A DNA stretch of 64,000 nt from Blastopirellula marina DSM 3645 (GCF_000153105.1 NZ_CH672376.1:3507800-3571799); one strand, 5' to 3'; positions 46,300 to 57,020 are shown, counted from the stretch's first letter. The notes: generated by a model not told the origin, from the letters alone. Made by a program: numbers and translations.

Positions 46300-48435
46300 A
46301 TGCCTACGCCCCCCTTCTCCGCTTCGACGCGCCGCTTGACCACGCTCTATATCGCGGCCCTGAGCATCGTCGCGCTCCTTTCGATCTCTGGCCAAGTTCT
46401 CGTCCAGCAATCCATTGATCGTCAGCAAGGGGACTCGACCCTTGTCAATATCGCCGGTCGACAACGGATGCTGAGTCAGCGAATCGCCAAATCGGCGTTG
46501 GTGCTGCGCGACCAACCTGATCAGCAAACCGAAGCGTTGCAACAATTGCGGGAAAGTCTGGACCTTTGGAAAGAGTCGCATCAACAGTTGCTCGACCGTG
46601 ACGCGGCGCAAGCCATCGGCGCCGCCAACAGCTCGACAGTGCTAACGATGTTCGCCGCGATCGAGCAAGATTTTCGCGAAATCCAGACCTCGGCGCGGCG
46701 GCTCTTAGAATCGCCTGACGACGAACAAATCGTCGCGCAGGCCGTCGCCAACATCATGCAGCGCGAGCAGCCGTATCTTCACGGCATGGATCGGATCGTC
46801 TTTCAGTATGACGAAGAAGCTTCGCTGCGCGTCGCTCGACTGCGACGGATTGAGTCGCTGCTGCTCGGTTTAACGCTCTTCGTCTTGCTGCTCGAAGGTT
46901 TGTTCATTTTCCGGCCGGCGGTCGGAGAAATACGCCGCAACCTCGACACGCAATCGCAGATGACCGAGCAACTGCAAACCGCGAAAGTAAAAGCGGAAGA
47001 AGCGAATCGCGTGAAGACCGACTTTCTCGCCAAGATGAGTCACGAAATTCGCACGCCGATGAACGCGATCCTGGGATTGTCGCAATCGCTGACCGAATCG
47101 ATTCAAGATGAACGACAGCGACGTCAAGCGATCGTCGTCAACGATTCGGCGCGCTCGTTGATGTCATTGCTCAACGATTTGTTGGATGTCAGCCGGCTTG
47201 AAATTGACGCTCGCAAACCGGTTACCGCCGAGCCGTTTCACCTGGCGTCGCTCATCCGCAGAACGCAGGAAATGTTTGCGTTGCAGGCGCAACAGCAGGG
47301 AATCAAGTTTCCGATCCAAATCGATCCTGCTCTAGAGGTGATCGTGCTCGGCGACGAACTGCGTACGCGCCAGATCTTGACCAATCTGATCCAGAACGCT
47401 TTAAAGTTTGTCGACGACGGGTTTATCGCGGTCGAAGCGACTACGTCGGCGGAGGACGAAACTTCCCTCTCTGTCAACATCGCCGTCCGGGATTCAGGGC
47501 CAGGCATTCCAGAAGATCAACTGGAACGAATTTTCGACGCGTTTTCTCAGCTCGGCAATTCTTCGAATTCACAACGCGGCGTGGGACTAGGTTTGCATAT
47601 TTCCAAACGCCTAGCAGGCGAGCTCGGAGGACGCCTGACCGTCCACAGCGAAGTCGGCGTCGGCAGCGAGTTTTGCTTGCAGCTTCGCTTCCATCGAAGT
47701 GATGCGATTTCGGCCAACGTTCCGGCCGTGCGGATGGCGAACCCGGATCTCAATCTCAAAATCTTGGTGGTGGAAGACATCGAAGCGAACCAACTTGTCC
47801 TGCAGGAGATGCTCGACAAGCTGGGTCTGGTCGCCGACTTCGCCAGCGATGGGCGTTCAGCGCTGCACGCATTGCAAATCTCTGCGTATGACGTGGTCCT
47901 CTTGGATCTCGAACTGCCCGACATCTCCGGACTCGATGTGGCTCGTCAAATTCGCCAAAAGTTTGACGTCGACAACTTGTGGCTCGTCGCGGTCACGGCG
48001 CATGCGGTCACGTCGTACAAGACCTCGGCGATCAAGGCCGGCGTCAACAAGTTTCTTACCAAGCCGATCGGATTTGACGAACTGCGAGTTTGTCTCGCCC
48101 AAGCGCCCGCTTCGAAACATACGCCGATCGAGATTACCGAAGGTCTGCGAATGAAGCTGATTTCGCTATTTCTAGAGCACTCTCCGGCGTCGATGAACGA
48201 ACTTCGGCAAGCCTATCAAGACCAAGATCAGCGCCGCGTCGTCTTCTTGGCGCATCGCCTAAGAGGAATGCTGGTCTACTTTGATCGCCGCGAAACATCC
48301 AGCTTACTCGCGCAGTTAGATCGCGAAGATCTTGTACTCTCTAACGATCGCACCGCGGAGATTCTCCACGACTTAGAGATCTCTATCGCGCAGCTGCAAC
48401 AAGACTTGAGCGCCCAACTCGCTGAGAGCCGCTAG
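46300..48435 (+). CDS. Hybrid histidine kinase with NarX/PilJ-type sensor and HPt
   Basis: A 711-residue multidomain kinase: TM1 (about 14-35), periplasmic PilJ/NarX-type sensor (40-185) with a P-box-like NIAGRQRMLSQRI (50-62), TM2 (about 186-205), coiled-coil, HisKA with His248 (KMSHEIRTPMN), ATPase (NLIQNALKF; RDSGPGIP; GVGLGLHIS), receiver with Asp536 (VVLLDLELPD), and C-terminal HPt with His652 (LAHRLRGML). The sensor type binds nitrate/nitrite in NarX and NarQ. It starts 21 bases after the regulator gene, so they are a pair. Confidence 0.9.
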   Translation: MPTPPFSASTRRLTTLYIAALSIVALLSISGQVLVQQSIDRQQGDSTLVNIAGRQRMLSQRIAKSALVLRDQPDQQTEALQQLRESLDLWKESHQQLLDRDAAQAIGAANSSTVLTMFAAIEQDFREIQTSARRLLESPDDEQIVAQAVANIMQREQPYLHGMDRIVFQYDEEASLRVARLRRIESLLLGLTLFVLLLEGLFIFRPAVGEIRRNLDTQSQMTEQLQTAKVKAEEANRVKTDFLAKMSHEIRTPMNAILGLSQSLTESIQDERQRRQAIVVNDSARSLMSLLNDLLDVSRLEIDARKPVTAEPFHLASLIRRTQEMFALQAQQQGIKFPIQIDPALEVIVLGDELRTRQILTNLIQNALKFVDDGFIAVEATTSAEDETSLSVNIAVRDSGPGIPEDQLERIFDAFSQLGNSSNSQRGVGLGLHISKRLAGELGGRLTVHSEVGVGSEFCLQLRFHRSDAISANVPAVRMANPDLNLKILVVEDIEANQLVLQEMLDKLGLVADFASDGRSALHALQISAYDVVLLDLELPDISGLDVARQIRQKFDVDNLWLVAVTAHAVTSYKTSAIKAGVNKFLTKPIGFDELRVCLAQAPASKHTPIEITEGLRMKLISLFLEHSPASMNELRQAYQDQDQRRVVFLAHRLRGMLVYFDRRETSSLLAQLDREDLVLSNDRTAEILHDLEISIAQLQQDLSAQLAESR

Positions 48436-48552
48436 TTTTTGAGGCCGATCGTGGGCAAATAGTTGACAAGCCGGCGCAAGCTGGATGAAATAGGCGACAT
48501 CCTTCCTCCTGCCTCTTCGCGCTTGCCTTCCTTCGACGAGTTGTGACCGCCT

Positions 48553-51276
48553 ATGTTTCGCAGTAATACCTGCTCCCTGTCCCTCTTGATTCTGCTGTCG
48601 GCTTGGTCCGCCGAAATCATTCGCGCCGAACAACCATCTTCGCCGGTGATTCCCGCCTACGAACGCTTTTACGCCGCGGCCCCCACAGGCGACTTCGACG
48701 GGGGAAGACTACTCGTGAGCGAGCTGAACTGCGTCGCTTGCCACCAAGCGGATCCCCAGACGGTCGTCGCCCTTTCCAGCAAAACGGCGCCAGATCTTTC
48801 CGAAGTCGGAGCACGCGTTCGCTCTGATTACCTTGCTGAATATCTGTCGAACGTACACGGCGCCAAGCCCGGCACGACGATGCCGCAGCCGCTGCGTGAT
48901 CTCTCTGCAGCGGAGCGCGCTCAAGCGATTGAGTCACTGACCCACTTTCTGGCGTCGACCGGCAGCTTTCGCGAGACGCGGCGGCGGGAAGCGTTGATCG
49001 CCCCCGGCAAGGCGCTCTTTCAACAGGTGGGTTGCGTCGGTTGTCACAATCCAGATCCCGGCCAAGGAGAATCCATCGCGACCTCCAAGCCGCTGGGGGA
49101 TCTCGCGAAAAAATACTCCGTCGGTTCGCTGGCTTCGTTTTTACAAGACCCGCTTCAAGTTCGTCATTCGGGGCGCATGCCTAGTTTGAATCTAAGCGGC
49201 GAAGACGCGACGGCGATCGCCCAATTTTTGTTGCCCGATCTCGATCCCTCTTTTCCGTCGAACCTGCGGTACAAGTACTACGAAACCAACCTCAAGACAC
49301 TGCCGGACTTTGCAAAACTAGAACCAAAGCGATCGGGCGAAGTCGACGGCTTTTCGCTCTCCGTCGCCGCTCGTCAGAACCACTACGCGATTCAATTCGA
49401 AGGCTTGTTTGCAGCGCCGCGCGACGGAGAATACGAGTTCTATCTAACCTCGGACGATGGAAGTCGTCTGTTGATCGACGGCCAGGAAGTAGTGCTCAAT
49501 GACGGAATCCACCCCGAATCGACCCGCAACGGCAAAGTGCGACTGTCGACCGGCAAGCACCCGATCGAGGTTCAATATTTTGACGGCGGGGGACAGACCT
49601 CGCTGACGGTCGAATATCGCGGTCCGAAAATCTCGCGTCGTGAAGTCTTTGCGGAACTATCCCTGGAAGGTGCTGACGCCCAAGCGGCCGAAGCCCCCCC
49701 CTTTGTGGCCGATCCCGCTTTGATTGAACAAGGAAAACAATGGTTCGCCAAAGCCGGTTGCGCCAATTGTCATGCGATCGATGAGAAAAACCTGCCGCCG
49801 CCGACTTTCACGGCCAAGCAGCTCTCGGATTTGAATCTGACAGGCGGTTGTCTGGCCGAAACACCCTCTCCAAAATCCGCGGACTACCACCTGACCACTC
49901 AGCAGAAATCGGCGATCCGCACGGCGCTCCAGAAACTGCCGAGCGAAGCAACGTCGCCAGCGCTGACGATCCAGCGGACGATGACGCAGATGAACTGCTA
50001 CGCGTGTCATGCGCGTGACGACATCGGCGGCGTCGAAGCGGCCCGTAATCCCTTCTTTGCGACCACCCAGCAAGAGATGGGCGATGAGGGGCGCATTCCT
50101 CCGCATCTAAATGGAGTGGGGGGGAAACTAAAAGCGGATTGGCTCGCTCATATCCTGAATGACGGCGCCAAAGATCGTCCCTACATGACGACCCGGATGC
50201 CAAAGTTTGGAGGCCGGAACGTTGGAAAACTGAAGGATCCATTCGAGCAGCTCGATTCGCTTCCCGCGATGGAAGTCGCCATCGACGATACGCCGGCGCA
50301 CGTCAAAGCGATCGGACGGCACATGGTGGGGGACAAAGTCTTCGGCTGCATCAAGTGCCATACGTTCGACGGCGTCAAAGCCTCCGGCGTTCAAGGGATC
50401 GACATGACGCTGATGACCAAGCGTCTCGATCACACCTGGTTCCATCGCTACGTCGTTAACCCGCCTGGCTATCGTCCTGGTACGCGGATGCCGACTGCAT
50501 GGCCGAATGGGCAATCGGTGATGAAGAAGATTTTGGACGGGAATACCGAGCAACAAATCGAAGCGATCTGGCGATTTCTCGCAGACGGAACCAGCGCCGC
50601 CAAGCCGTTTGGCGTCGGCGGTCAGGTGATCGAATTGGCCTCTTACGGCGACGCGATCATGTATCGCAATTTTATCGAAGGCGCCGGCCCTCGCGCTATC
50701 GGCGTCGGTTACGCCGAACATGGCAACCTAGCGATCGACGCGAACGAAATGCGTCTGGCCATGATCTGGCAAGGCGCGTTCATGGACGCTTCGCGACATT
50801 GGAGCGGCCGCGGTCAAGGGTTTGAGCCGCCGCTGGGGGACAACATCTATAAGTTCGCCAGCGGACCCGACTTTTTCGCGCTTGCGTCAGAAACGGACGA
50901 TTGGCCCCAGGGAGACGCCAAACCGCAGGGGATTCAATTCAAAGGTTATCGCTTGGACGAAACGCGTCGCCCTACGTTCCGCTATCACTACGACGGCGTC
51001 GATGTGAGCGACTTCTACGAAGCGACTAAAAACGGCGACTTTCCGACCATAACGCGCACGATCCGCTTTGTCGGCAAGCCGAAAAGCCCGCTCTATTACC
51101 GCGCCGCCACCGGCGAGATTCAAGACCTGGGCGATGGTCGCTACAAGATCAACAAAACGCTGACGATTCAACTGTCGCCTGGCGACGTTATTATTCGCTC
51201 CAACAAACAGGATTTGCTGATTCCGATCCGTTTCCAGAATGGCGAAGCGACCATTCGTCAAACGTACGCTTGGTAG
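48553..51276 (+). CDS. Five-haem PVC-type cytochrome c with PA14 domain
   Basis: A 907-residue exported protein (signal [18 protein letters not shown]). Five CxxCH sites are visible: CVACH, CVGCH, CANCH, CYACH and CIKCH. A PA14-like domain at about 270-370 ([31 protein letters not shown]) interrupts them. The C-terminal 250 residues have no haem site and look like a separate beta domain. The whole resembles planctomycete secreted cytochromes tied to sugar oxidation. It is followed 32 bases on by a propeller protein. Confidence 0.87.
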   Translation: MFRSNTCSLSLLILLSAWSAEIIRAEQPSSPVIPAYERFYAAAPTGDFDGGRLLVSELNCVACHQADPQTVVALSSKTAPDLSEVGARVRSDYLAEYLSNVHGAKPGTTMPQPLRDLSAAERAQAIESLTHFLASTGSFRETRRREALIAPGKALFQQVGCVGCHNPDPGQGESIATSKPLGDLAKKYSVGSLASFLQDPLQVRHSGRMPSLNLSGEDATAIAQFLLPDLDPSFPSNLRYKYYETNLKTLPDFAKLEPKRSGEVDGFSLSVAARQNHYAIQFEGLFAAPRDGEYEFYLTSDDGSRLLIDGQEVVLNDGIHPESTRNGKVRLSTGKHPIEVQYFDGGGQTSLTVEYRGPKISRREVFAELSLEGADAQAAEAPPFVADPALIEQGKQWFAKAGCANCHAIDEKNLPPPTFTAKQLSDLNLTGGCLAETPSPKSADYHLTTQQKSAIRTALQKLPSEATSPALTIQRTMTQMNCYACHARDDIGGVEAARNPFFATTQQEMGDEGRIPPHLNGVGGKLKADWLAHILNDGAKDRPYMTTRMPKFGGRNVGKLKDPFEQLDSLPAMEVAIDDTPAHVKAIGRHMVGDKVFGCIKCHTFDGVKASGVQGIDMTLMTKRLDHTWFHRYVVNPPGYRPGTRMPTAWPNGQSVMKKILDGNTEQQIEAIWRFLADGTSAAKPFGVGGQVIELASYGDAIMYRNFIEGAGPRAIGVGYAEHGNLAIDANEMRLAMIWQGAFMDASRHWSGRGQGFEPPLGDNIYKFASGPDFFALASETDDWPQGDAKPQGIQFKGYRLDETRRPTFRYHYDGVDVSDFYEATKNGDFPTITRTIRFVGKPKSPLYYRAATGEIQDLGDGRYKINKTLTIQLSPGDVIIRSNKQDLLIPIRFQNGEATIRQTYAW

Positions 51277-51308
51277 TCACCGGCAATCCCACCACGAGTT
51301 ATATTTTT

Positions 51309-52772
51309 ATGCACCGCATTATTCTCACACTGTTGACAGTTTGCCTGTGCGCCAGCGTTGCGATCGCCCAGTCGACCGAGCAGAGCAAATACTACCGGAC
51401 CACGACCTTCGAGATCCCCGAAGATATCGTGCTGGAAGCCGGCGGACTGGACTTTCTGCCTAATGGCGAACTCGCGGTATCGACGCGGCGCGGCGACATT
51501 TATCGGGTGACCCATCCCTTCTCGGCCGATCCGGCGAAAGAGTCCGAATTTGAGCCGTTCGCCAGCGGACTGCACGAAGTGCTCGGAATCGCCGCGCGCG
51601 ATGGCTGGCTTTACGCGACGCAGCGATGCGAGATCTCTCGCTTGAAAGATGAAGATGGGGATGGTCGCGCCGATCTGTTTGAGACGGTCGCCGTGCCGTG
51701 GGAAATCAACGGCGACTATCACGAATACGCGTTCGGATCGAAGTTCGACAAAGATGGTTACATTTGGGCGCCGCTCTGCTTGACCGGATCCTTCTCGAGC
51801 CAGGTCCCCTTCCGCGGCTGGTGCTTCCGAATTTCGGCCGATGGCGAAGTGATCCCGACGGTGAGCGGCATTCGCAGTCCCGGCGGCATCGGCATCAACG
51901 CCCACGGCGATGTTTTCTACACCGACAATCAAGGTCCCTGGAATGGAACCTGCGGCCTAAAACACCTAGAGGCTGGCAAGTTTATGGGGCATCCCGGCGG
52001 CAATCGTTGGTATGATCTCGCGCCCAACATGGGGCCCGAGCCGAAGGCGCCCGAGAGCGGCAGCCGCTTTCATCTTGAAGCGGAGAAAATCCCCGAGTAT
52101 CTCCCCGCCGCGGTCCTCTTTCCTTACGACAAGATGGGCAAGTCGGCCAGCGGAGTTGAGTTGGATCGCTCTGGCGGCAAGTTCGGGCCGTTCGCCGATC
52201 AGATGCTGGTCGGCGATCAGTCTCACAGCACCGTGATGCGCGTCTTTATGGAAAAGATAAACGGACGCTACCAAGGCGTTTGTTTTCCGTTTCTCGAGGG
52301 AATCGCCTCCGGCACGCTGCCGCTGTTGATGAGCGACTCTGGCAGTCTGTTTGTGGGCGGCACCAACCGCGGTTGGGGTTCGCGCGGCAGCGCCCCGTAT
52401 TCGTTGGAACGGATCGAGTGGACTGGCGAGACTCCATTTGAAATCGAAGAGATGCGCGCCCAGCCCGACGGCTTTGAGCTGGAGTTCACCATGGCCTACG
52501 ACGCAAAGTCGGCCATGTCGCCCGACTCGTACCAGCTGACCACCTACACCTACATTTACCAATCGAGCTACGGCAGCCCCGAAGTCGATCACACTGAACC
52601 CAAGATCACGCGAATCGAAAAGATCAACGACAAAACGGTGCGGCTTACCATTGACGGCTTGCAGAAGGGTCACGTCCACGAGTTGCACTCGCCCGGCGTG
52701 CGCAGCGCCACAGGCGAAAAACTGTGGCACGACGTCGCCTACTACACGCTGAATCAGATCCCGAAGAAGTAA
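51309..52772 (+). CDS. Exported glucose/sorbosone-dehydrogenase-like propeller protein
   Basis: A 487-residue protein with a signal peptide ([20 protein letters not shown]) and a six-bladed propeller look: [20 protein letters not shown], a calcium-like loop [12 protein letters not shown], and [20 protein letters not shown]. No haem site of its own; it probably works with the upstream cytochrome as electron acceptor (inference). The frame opens earlier, but the ATG at 51309 starts the signal peptide. Confidence 0.85.
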   Translation: MHRIILTLLTVCLCASVAIAQSTEQSKYYRTTTFEIPEDIVLEAGGLDFLPNGELAVSTRRGDIYRVTHPFSADPAKESEFEPFASGLHEVLGIAARDGWLYATQRCEISRLKDEDGDGRADLFETVAVPWEINGDYHEYAFGSKFDKDGYIWAPLCLTGSFSSQVPFRGWCFRISADGEVIPTVSGIRSPGGIGINAHGDVFYTDNQGPWNGTCGLKHLEAGKFMGHPGGNRWYDLAPNMGPEPKAPESGSRFHLEAEKIPEYLPAAVLFPYDKMGKSASGVELDRSGGKFGPFADQMLVGDQSHSTVMRVFMEKINGRYQGVCFPFLEGIASGTLPLLMSDSGSLFVGGTNRGWGSRGSAPYSLERIEWTGETPFEIEEMRAQPDGFELEFTMAYDAKSAMSPDSYQLTTYTYIYQSSYGSPEVDHTEPKITRIEKINDKTVRLTIDGLQKGHVHELHSPGVRSATGEKLWHDVAYYTLNQIPKK

Positions 52773-52778
52773 CCAAGA

Positions 52779-52806
52779 TGTAGGTCAGGTCTTGGCCTGA
52801 CCTACA
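52779..52806. terminator. Bidirectional hairpin terminator
   Basis: TGTAGGTCAGG (52779-52789) / TCTTGG / CCTGACCTACA (52796-52806), a perfect 11-bp stem between convergent genes. It lacks a strong T-run. Confidence 0.6.
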
Positions 52807-52830
52807 CGGAACGAGGCTCCGCGATCCCCG

Positions 52831-53262
52831 TTAGTCGGTCAGCTTAAAGTCCTTTTCAACCTGCGAGTCCGACTCTGTGATATCAATCTCCAGGTCCGAC
52901 GTTTCCGCATGCGAATACTTGGTTGGAATGATTTGCGCCCCCTTCGGGGTTGATGAGGAAACGCTCGCAGGATCAACTCCCTCGGGTATCGCCTCCATGG
53001 CGACAACCACGACCTTATATCGTCCGACTTCCAACCCCTGATCAGGAGCGGTCTCGTAACGGCCATCGACTAAGTTTGCGCTCACCGCTTTGCCTTGGGT
53101 GGTTTCGACGGGAGAAAACCCAATGGTGCCGGTGGTCACCGGTTGGCCGTTGTACTCGACGGCGCCGGATACGGGAACCTGCTTAGGTCCAGCATTCCCC
53201 GAACAGCCCGACAACAACGATGCCGCCAAAATAATCGCCAAGAAACTTGGTGGATACCACAT
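52831..53262 (-). CDS. Small lipoprotein with carboxypeptidase-regulatory/transthyretin-like fold
   Basis: A 143-residue lipoprotein (signal FLAIILAASLLSGC). The mature part fits the small beta-sandwich lipoproteins that planctomycetes often encode next to DUF1559 genes: VSGAVEYNGQPVTTGTIGFS, then GRYKVVVVAMEAIP. The ATG at 53262 starts the signal peptide. Function unknown. Confidence 0.78.
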   Translation of the reverse strand: MWYPPSFLAIILAASLLSGCSGNAGPKQVPVSGAVEYNGQPVTTGTIGFSPVETTQGKAVSANLVDGRYETAPDQGLEVGRYKVVVVAMEAIPEGVDPASVSSSTPKGAQIIPTKYSHAETSDLEIDITESDSQVEKDFKLTD

Positions 53263-53329
53263 GAGAGAACCTGTTATGTAATAAAAGTCCCGGGCCACAG
53301 CTGCGGGATGAAGAACCAGAAACCCTTCT

Positions 53330-53353
53330 GAACCTGCCTACATCGGCAGGTTC
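53330..53353 (-). terminator. Hairpin between DUF1559 and lipoprotein genes
   Basis: GAACCTGCC / TACATC / GGCAGGTTC, a perfect 9-bp stem, lies 33 bases after the DUF1559 stop and before the lipoprotein start. With no clear T-run it may attenuate rather than end transcription. Confidence 0.55.
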
Positions 53354-53385
53354 AACTTGTAACCATCGCCATCAGGGCCCGCTTG

Positions 53386-54393
53386 TTAATACTCGCCAAG
53401 CGTTTCGCCGCCCCCTTTGGTGCCTAACCGGTTGAACGTGATGATATTGATCGTCTCACCGAGAAAGCGGCAAGACCCGTCCGCCGATAAGAACAAGGCG
53501 CCGCCGGGATGCAGACTGCTAAAGCTGCGGTCGTAGTAGCTTGCGAGCGACGCGCCGTACGCCGCGGTTCGCGTGTCGCTGTTGATGCCTTTGATGGTCG
53601 ATCCTAGCGAGAAGCCTTCCATCCAGTGCCCCAACTGCCAGATATTTCCGTTCTTCGCAGTGGTGCGTTGCTCCCCAACGGCGAGAGTATTAGAGGTTCC
53701 GTCCGTTACATCCCGAAACCGGATGGCGCTGGCTCGCATCACAAACATTCCGGGGGATGTTTTCCCACTAGCGCCGTTATGGTCGTTCGAAGCGCCCACA
53801 ATCGTACAACCGGTGGTCAGAGCACAGGGGCTCGTGGCGGTCGTCGTCGAGCCGGTCGCCGCTGGCCCTGCACAGCCAAAATAACTGGACATCGGACCGG
53901 TGTACTTGGGCGTATTGGTCCAGGGACTAGTTGTCGAAGTCAGAGATCCGCCTGGATCGCTAGGGCACTGAAAACCAGAGATGGTTGTCGTAACGGCCGA
54001 CAAACCTTCCGCTTTCGTCGCCCACGCACTACTTCCTGACCCAGCGATAAATACGCCGCTCGTTCCCATCTCCGTCTTCATCTGATCGTAGATCGCGCTC
54101 TGTTCGATGAAGGGGAGCAGAAATCCGCGCCAGTTGTAGACCGACGCGCCGGTACTTGGGCCATCTCCCCAGTTCACCGTGGTAGGAAGCGTTCCCCCAT
54201 AGGGAAAAACCAAAAATGTATCGTGATAGTTGTGCAACCCGAGACCAATTTGCTTCAGATTGTTCGTGCATTGCATCCGCCGCGCCGCTTCCCGCGCTTG
54301 TTGCACCGCTGGCAAGAGCAACGCGATCAAGACGCCGATAATCGCAATCACCACTAAGAGTTCCACCAGCGTAAATCCACTTGGCTTTTTCAT
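53386..54393 (-). CDS. DUF1559 protein with prepilin-type N-terminus
   Basis: A 335-residue protein starting MKKPSGFTLVELLVVIAIIG, the prepilin peptidase cleavage and methylation motif (G7|F8), followed by the family hallmark LLLPAVQQAREAARRMQC. The C-terminal part has the usual H-x-GG-x-ALFLSADGS segment (LHPGGALFLSADGSCRFLGE). Planctomycete genomes carry many copies; they are thought to be pseudopilin-like surface or secretion proteins. Confidence 0.93.
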   Translation of the reverse strand: MKKPSGFTLVELLVVIAIIGVLIALLLPAVQQAREAARRMQCTNNLKQIGLGLHNYHDTFLVFPYGGTLPTTVNWGDGPSTGASVYNWRGFLLPFIEQSAIYDQMKTEMGTSGVFIAGSGSSAWATKAEGLSAVTTTISGFQCPSDPGGSLTSTTSPWTNTPKYTGPMSSYFGCAGPAATGSTTTATSPCALTTGCTIVGASNDHNGASGKTSPGMFVMRASAIRFRDVTDGTSNTLAVGEQRTTAKNGNIWQLGHWMEGFSLGSTIKGINSDTRTAAYGASLASYYDRSFSSLHPGGALFLSADGSCRFLGETINIITFNRLGTKGGGETLGEY

Positions 54394-54463
54394 AACATCG
54401 CCTCAATAACAGATTAGATTGATGATCGAATAGGAATGGAAATTAGGCAGTTGCATGCGACCG

Positions 54464-55531
54464 CTAGGCGGTGGGCTCGCATAGTTTGACCGATAGACGA
54501 ATGACCGTTTCAGGAATAGGACCTTGGGCTTGCTCCACGAGTAGTTCAGCGAGTTGTGAGCCGATCGATTCCGAAGAATCGACCGCCCGAATGGACGCCC
54601 AAGGCAACTTGGCCTGATTTCGACTGTAGACGTCGGACAGCACGATCGGAATATTTCGAATGCTGGCGCTTTTGGATTGCCGCAGCGATTTCGCAGCCGC
54701 TTCGGCGATGGGCTGTGATCGGCAGACTAAACCAGTCGCCTGATGCGTGTGAGCCAACTCATGCGTCGCATGCTGAATCGCCAGTTCGTCGGCCGGCAGG
54801 AAGCGTATCGTCAAATCGTTAGGGTGCATTCCCAACTCGGAGGCCGTGTTCCAGATGGAATCCATAAAGGAATGATCCCCAGGCAACACTTGGCTCCGCA
54901 TCAAGACGCCCATTTTGCGCACCCCTGCTTCGTACAACGAAGTGATGAGCAACTTTCCGGTCTGAACGTGGTCACGATCCACCGAAGGCAACAGATGAAT
55001 GGAAGGAAAACGGGAACCGAAAATTACTGTGGGAAATCCGCTTGCTTCGAACAAGCGCTGGGAGGTCAATGAAGACCGAGCCAGGATAAAACCTTCCGCC
55101 TGCCGCGAACCGGCCGACTTCGCGATCAATTCATTCACCCAGTCCAAGTCGTCGCTGCTGGGAAGGTGATTGAATTCAATTTCCGCGTCCGGCAGCACGC
55201 TGCGAATACCAACGATGACCCCATCGGCCATCAGACCTTCCGTCGAGAGATATGACTTATTTACCACCAAGTGAACCCGATCGATGGCTCGGTTCGTCTT
55301 GGCATGGAGACCTTCCGCGACAAACGTACCCCGTTTCTGACGGCGATTGAGAACATTCCGTTGCACTAACAGCTGCATCGCCCGCGTCGCCGCTGCGGCG
55401 CTCACCCCTAGCATCCGAGCAGCGTCGGCCGTACCCAAATAAGGGTCGCCGGGCTCCAATCCTCGACCGGAAATATCGGCCAGGATCTGCTCAGACAACT
55501 GAATTACGCGGGGGATTTTCGTACCGTCCAT
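54464..55531 (-). CDS. GntR-type HTH / LacI-type sensor transcription regulator
   Basis: A 355-residue regulator. The N-terminal winged helix is GntR-like (LGTADAARMLGVSAAAATRA, then NRRQKRGTFVAEG); the C-terminal 260 residues resemble periplasmic-binding-protein sensors of LacI/AraR regulators (VIFGSRFPSIHLLPSVDRDH). Such architecture usually binds a sugar or similar small ligand. It stands upstream of the DUF1559 gene in the same direction. A perfect dyad lies in front of its start codon and probably serves autoregulation. Confidence 0.87.
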   Translation of the reverse strand: MDGTKIPRVIQLSEQILADISGRGLEPGDPYLGTADAARMLGVSAAAATRAMQLLVQRNVLNRRQKRGTFVAEGLHAKTNRAIDRVHLVVNKSYLSTEGLMADGVIVGIRSVLPDAEIEFNHLPSSDDLDWVNELIAKSAGSRQAEGFILARSSLTSQRLFEASGFPTVIFGSRFPSIHLLPSVDRDHVQTGKLLITSLYEAGVRKMGVLMRSQVLPGDHSFMDSIWNTASELGMHPNDLTIRFLPADELAIQHATHELAHTHQATGLVCRSQPIAEAAAKSLRQSKSASIRNIPIVLSDVYSRNQAKLPWASIRAVDSSESIGSQLAELLVEQAQGPIPETVIRLSVKLCEPTA

Positions 55532-56123
55532 ATGAGTAAATTAATCCTATTTTTAGAAATTGCAATATTTATTTCTAAAGACGCTGAAATTATTTCCGTT
55601 GTTACCGAAACTACATTTCGACCACGTTAGAGAGGTCTTTACTTCATATGAAGCTCCATTAGCCCTCAATTCGCCTTTATCGGATGCGAACGAGATGATG
55701 AGATCGAACGCGCTTTTCGATAAGAAATTCTGGCTTCCAGGGCTCCTTGTCGCAGCTCTTGGATTGTCCTCCATGGCCTCGGGCCTCGCCGCTCTCACGG
55801 CTTGCCGAAACGCTCGATACCGTGCGAACGAGAGGTGCGCACGCACGTGGAGATCCCGGTTCGGCTGCCTCGGATCGAGCTCAGATCAGACGTCGGCGTC
55901 GATCTCGCTTGGCCCCGGCAGTCAATTGGGATTCGATGGCAGCCGAACTTGGGACCATAAGCGGATGGTCCCAGCGGGGAACAGCTCTTGTGTCGCGTGA
56001 GAGAAAGCGCCCGACGTTGGACTTGGCTGCTTGAGTCGGAAGTTGCGTCGATGCCCCGAACGATCGCTCCGGCCGCTTTCAGGTTTCAGTCGCGAACCTA
56101 AACCGACGGCGACAAAGAGGCGA
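55532..56123. other. 592-bp region without a clear gene
   Basis: The first 70 bases are AT-rich, unlike the neighbours, and hold the dyad of the regulator gene. Open frames on both strands lack ribosome-binding sites and protein-like composition. Nothing else recognised. Confidence 0.45.
55552..55579 (-). promoter_or_regulatory. Probable operator: TTTAGAAAT-N10-ATTTCTAAA
   Basis: Perfect 9-bp inverted repeat with a ten-base AT-rich spacer, about 20 bases upstream of the regulator start codon. The size and symmetry fit a dimeric winged-helix repressor site. Confidence 0.6.
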
Positions 56124-57020
56124 CTAGCGAGCTGCCGGCGCTGCGGTTGACGTTAGCTCAGCCGGCGTACGTAGATCGACCACACCGGCCGCGATTTGCG
56201 ATTCTTGCAGGGCCAACAGCATCCCGATTTTTTGCGCGGCGCTGTTCTCGTGCGCTCGTTCGACGCCGGGGGCGCTGCCCCACATCAGATGCGCACCGTC
56301 GGTGGTATGCAGCTCATAGAGATTGTGACCATCCTCGGAAGCAGCAGCGACAATTCGATGAAAATTCAACCGCGACCAGACGCTGCCCAGCGAGTCAGCA
56401 ATGCGGGCCGCTTCGGTGATGCGAACGTCTCCCCACTCGTTGCCGGGCTTCTTGGTTCCATCCGGAGCGACGCCGCCGAGATTAATGCGCGGGAAGCTTT
56501 TGCGATTCGCTTCGAGAAATCCGTTGCCGCGGCCAGGCAAAATCACCCCTTGGCTGTCAACCGGGATTAAACCCCAATCGGCGTCATCGATTTTCATTTT
56601 GACTTCGACCATCGCCACCGGTCGCCGGTATTGGATATCGACCAGAACTTTGGTCGGGTAATACTTGACGACACGCTCGACCGATTGGACCCAAGGGTTT
56701 TCGGCCGCTTCCACCGCTGCAGCGATTCGTTGGGTCAGATCGCGGTCACGGACGTCAAACGGCTTGTCATCCACAAACAGGACGTCAGCGATTTGCTGCA
56801 GCACCCCTTCGGCGATCCACTTTGGCGGCGCCGAAAACGAAATCCGCTCTTTCGTAACCAAGTAGACCTTGTCATCGGTCTGCGACTTAATCGACCGAGA
56901 CAGCGCGTAGGCGCCCCCAATGAAGAGGATCACCATCAAGGCGCAAATCCAAAGCTGGCGCCCTAGCGGATCGGCAAGACCCAGTCGCGTAGGCGCGGCG
57001 TTTCGCGATGGACGATTCAC
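56124..57020 (-). CDS. FtsQ/DivIB-like cell-division protein (divergent)
   Basis: A 298-residue bitopic protein: about 25 cytoplasmic residues, one membrane segment (LWICALMVILFIGGAYAL), then a POTRA-like stretch and an FtsQ-type beta domain. NPWVQSVERVVKYYPTKVLV followed by QYRRPVAMVEV and GLIPVDSQGVILPG matches the FtsQ pattern (PWV..v.v.r.yP..l.i.v.er.PvA... lvD..G..l). It lies directly downstream of murB, the order found in many dcw clusters. Assignment rests on this pattern and context; no division gene other than these is in the window. Confidence 0.65.
   Translation of the reverse strand: MNRPSRNAAPTRLGLADPLGRQLWICALMVILFIGGAYALSRSIKSQTDDKVYLVTKERISFSAPPKWIAEGVLQQIADVLFVDDKPFDVRDRDLTQRIAAAVEAAENPWVQSVERVVKYYPTKVLVDIQYRRPVAMVEVKMKIDDADWGLIPVDSQGVILPGRGNGFLEANRKSFPRINLGGVAPDGTKKPGNEWGDVRITEAARIADSLGSVWSRLNFHRIVAAASEDGHNLYELHTTDGAHLMWGSAPGVERAHENSAAQKIGMLLALQESQIAAGVVDLRTPAELTSTAAPAAR

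Noticed and set aside
55560-56000. Rightward open frame of 146 residues beside the regulator gene
   Set aside because: Starts inside the presumed operator; Arg/Ser/Ala-rich composition looks like non-coding GC-rich DNA; no Shine-Dalgarno sequence.
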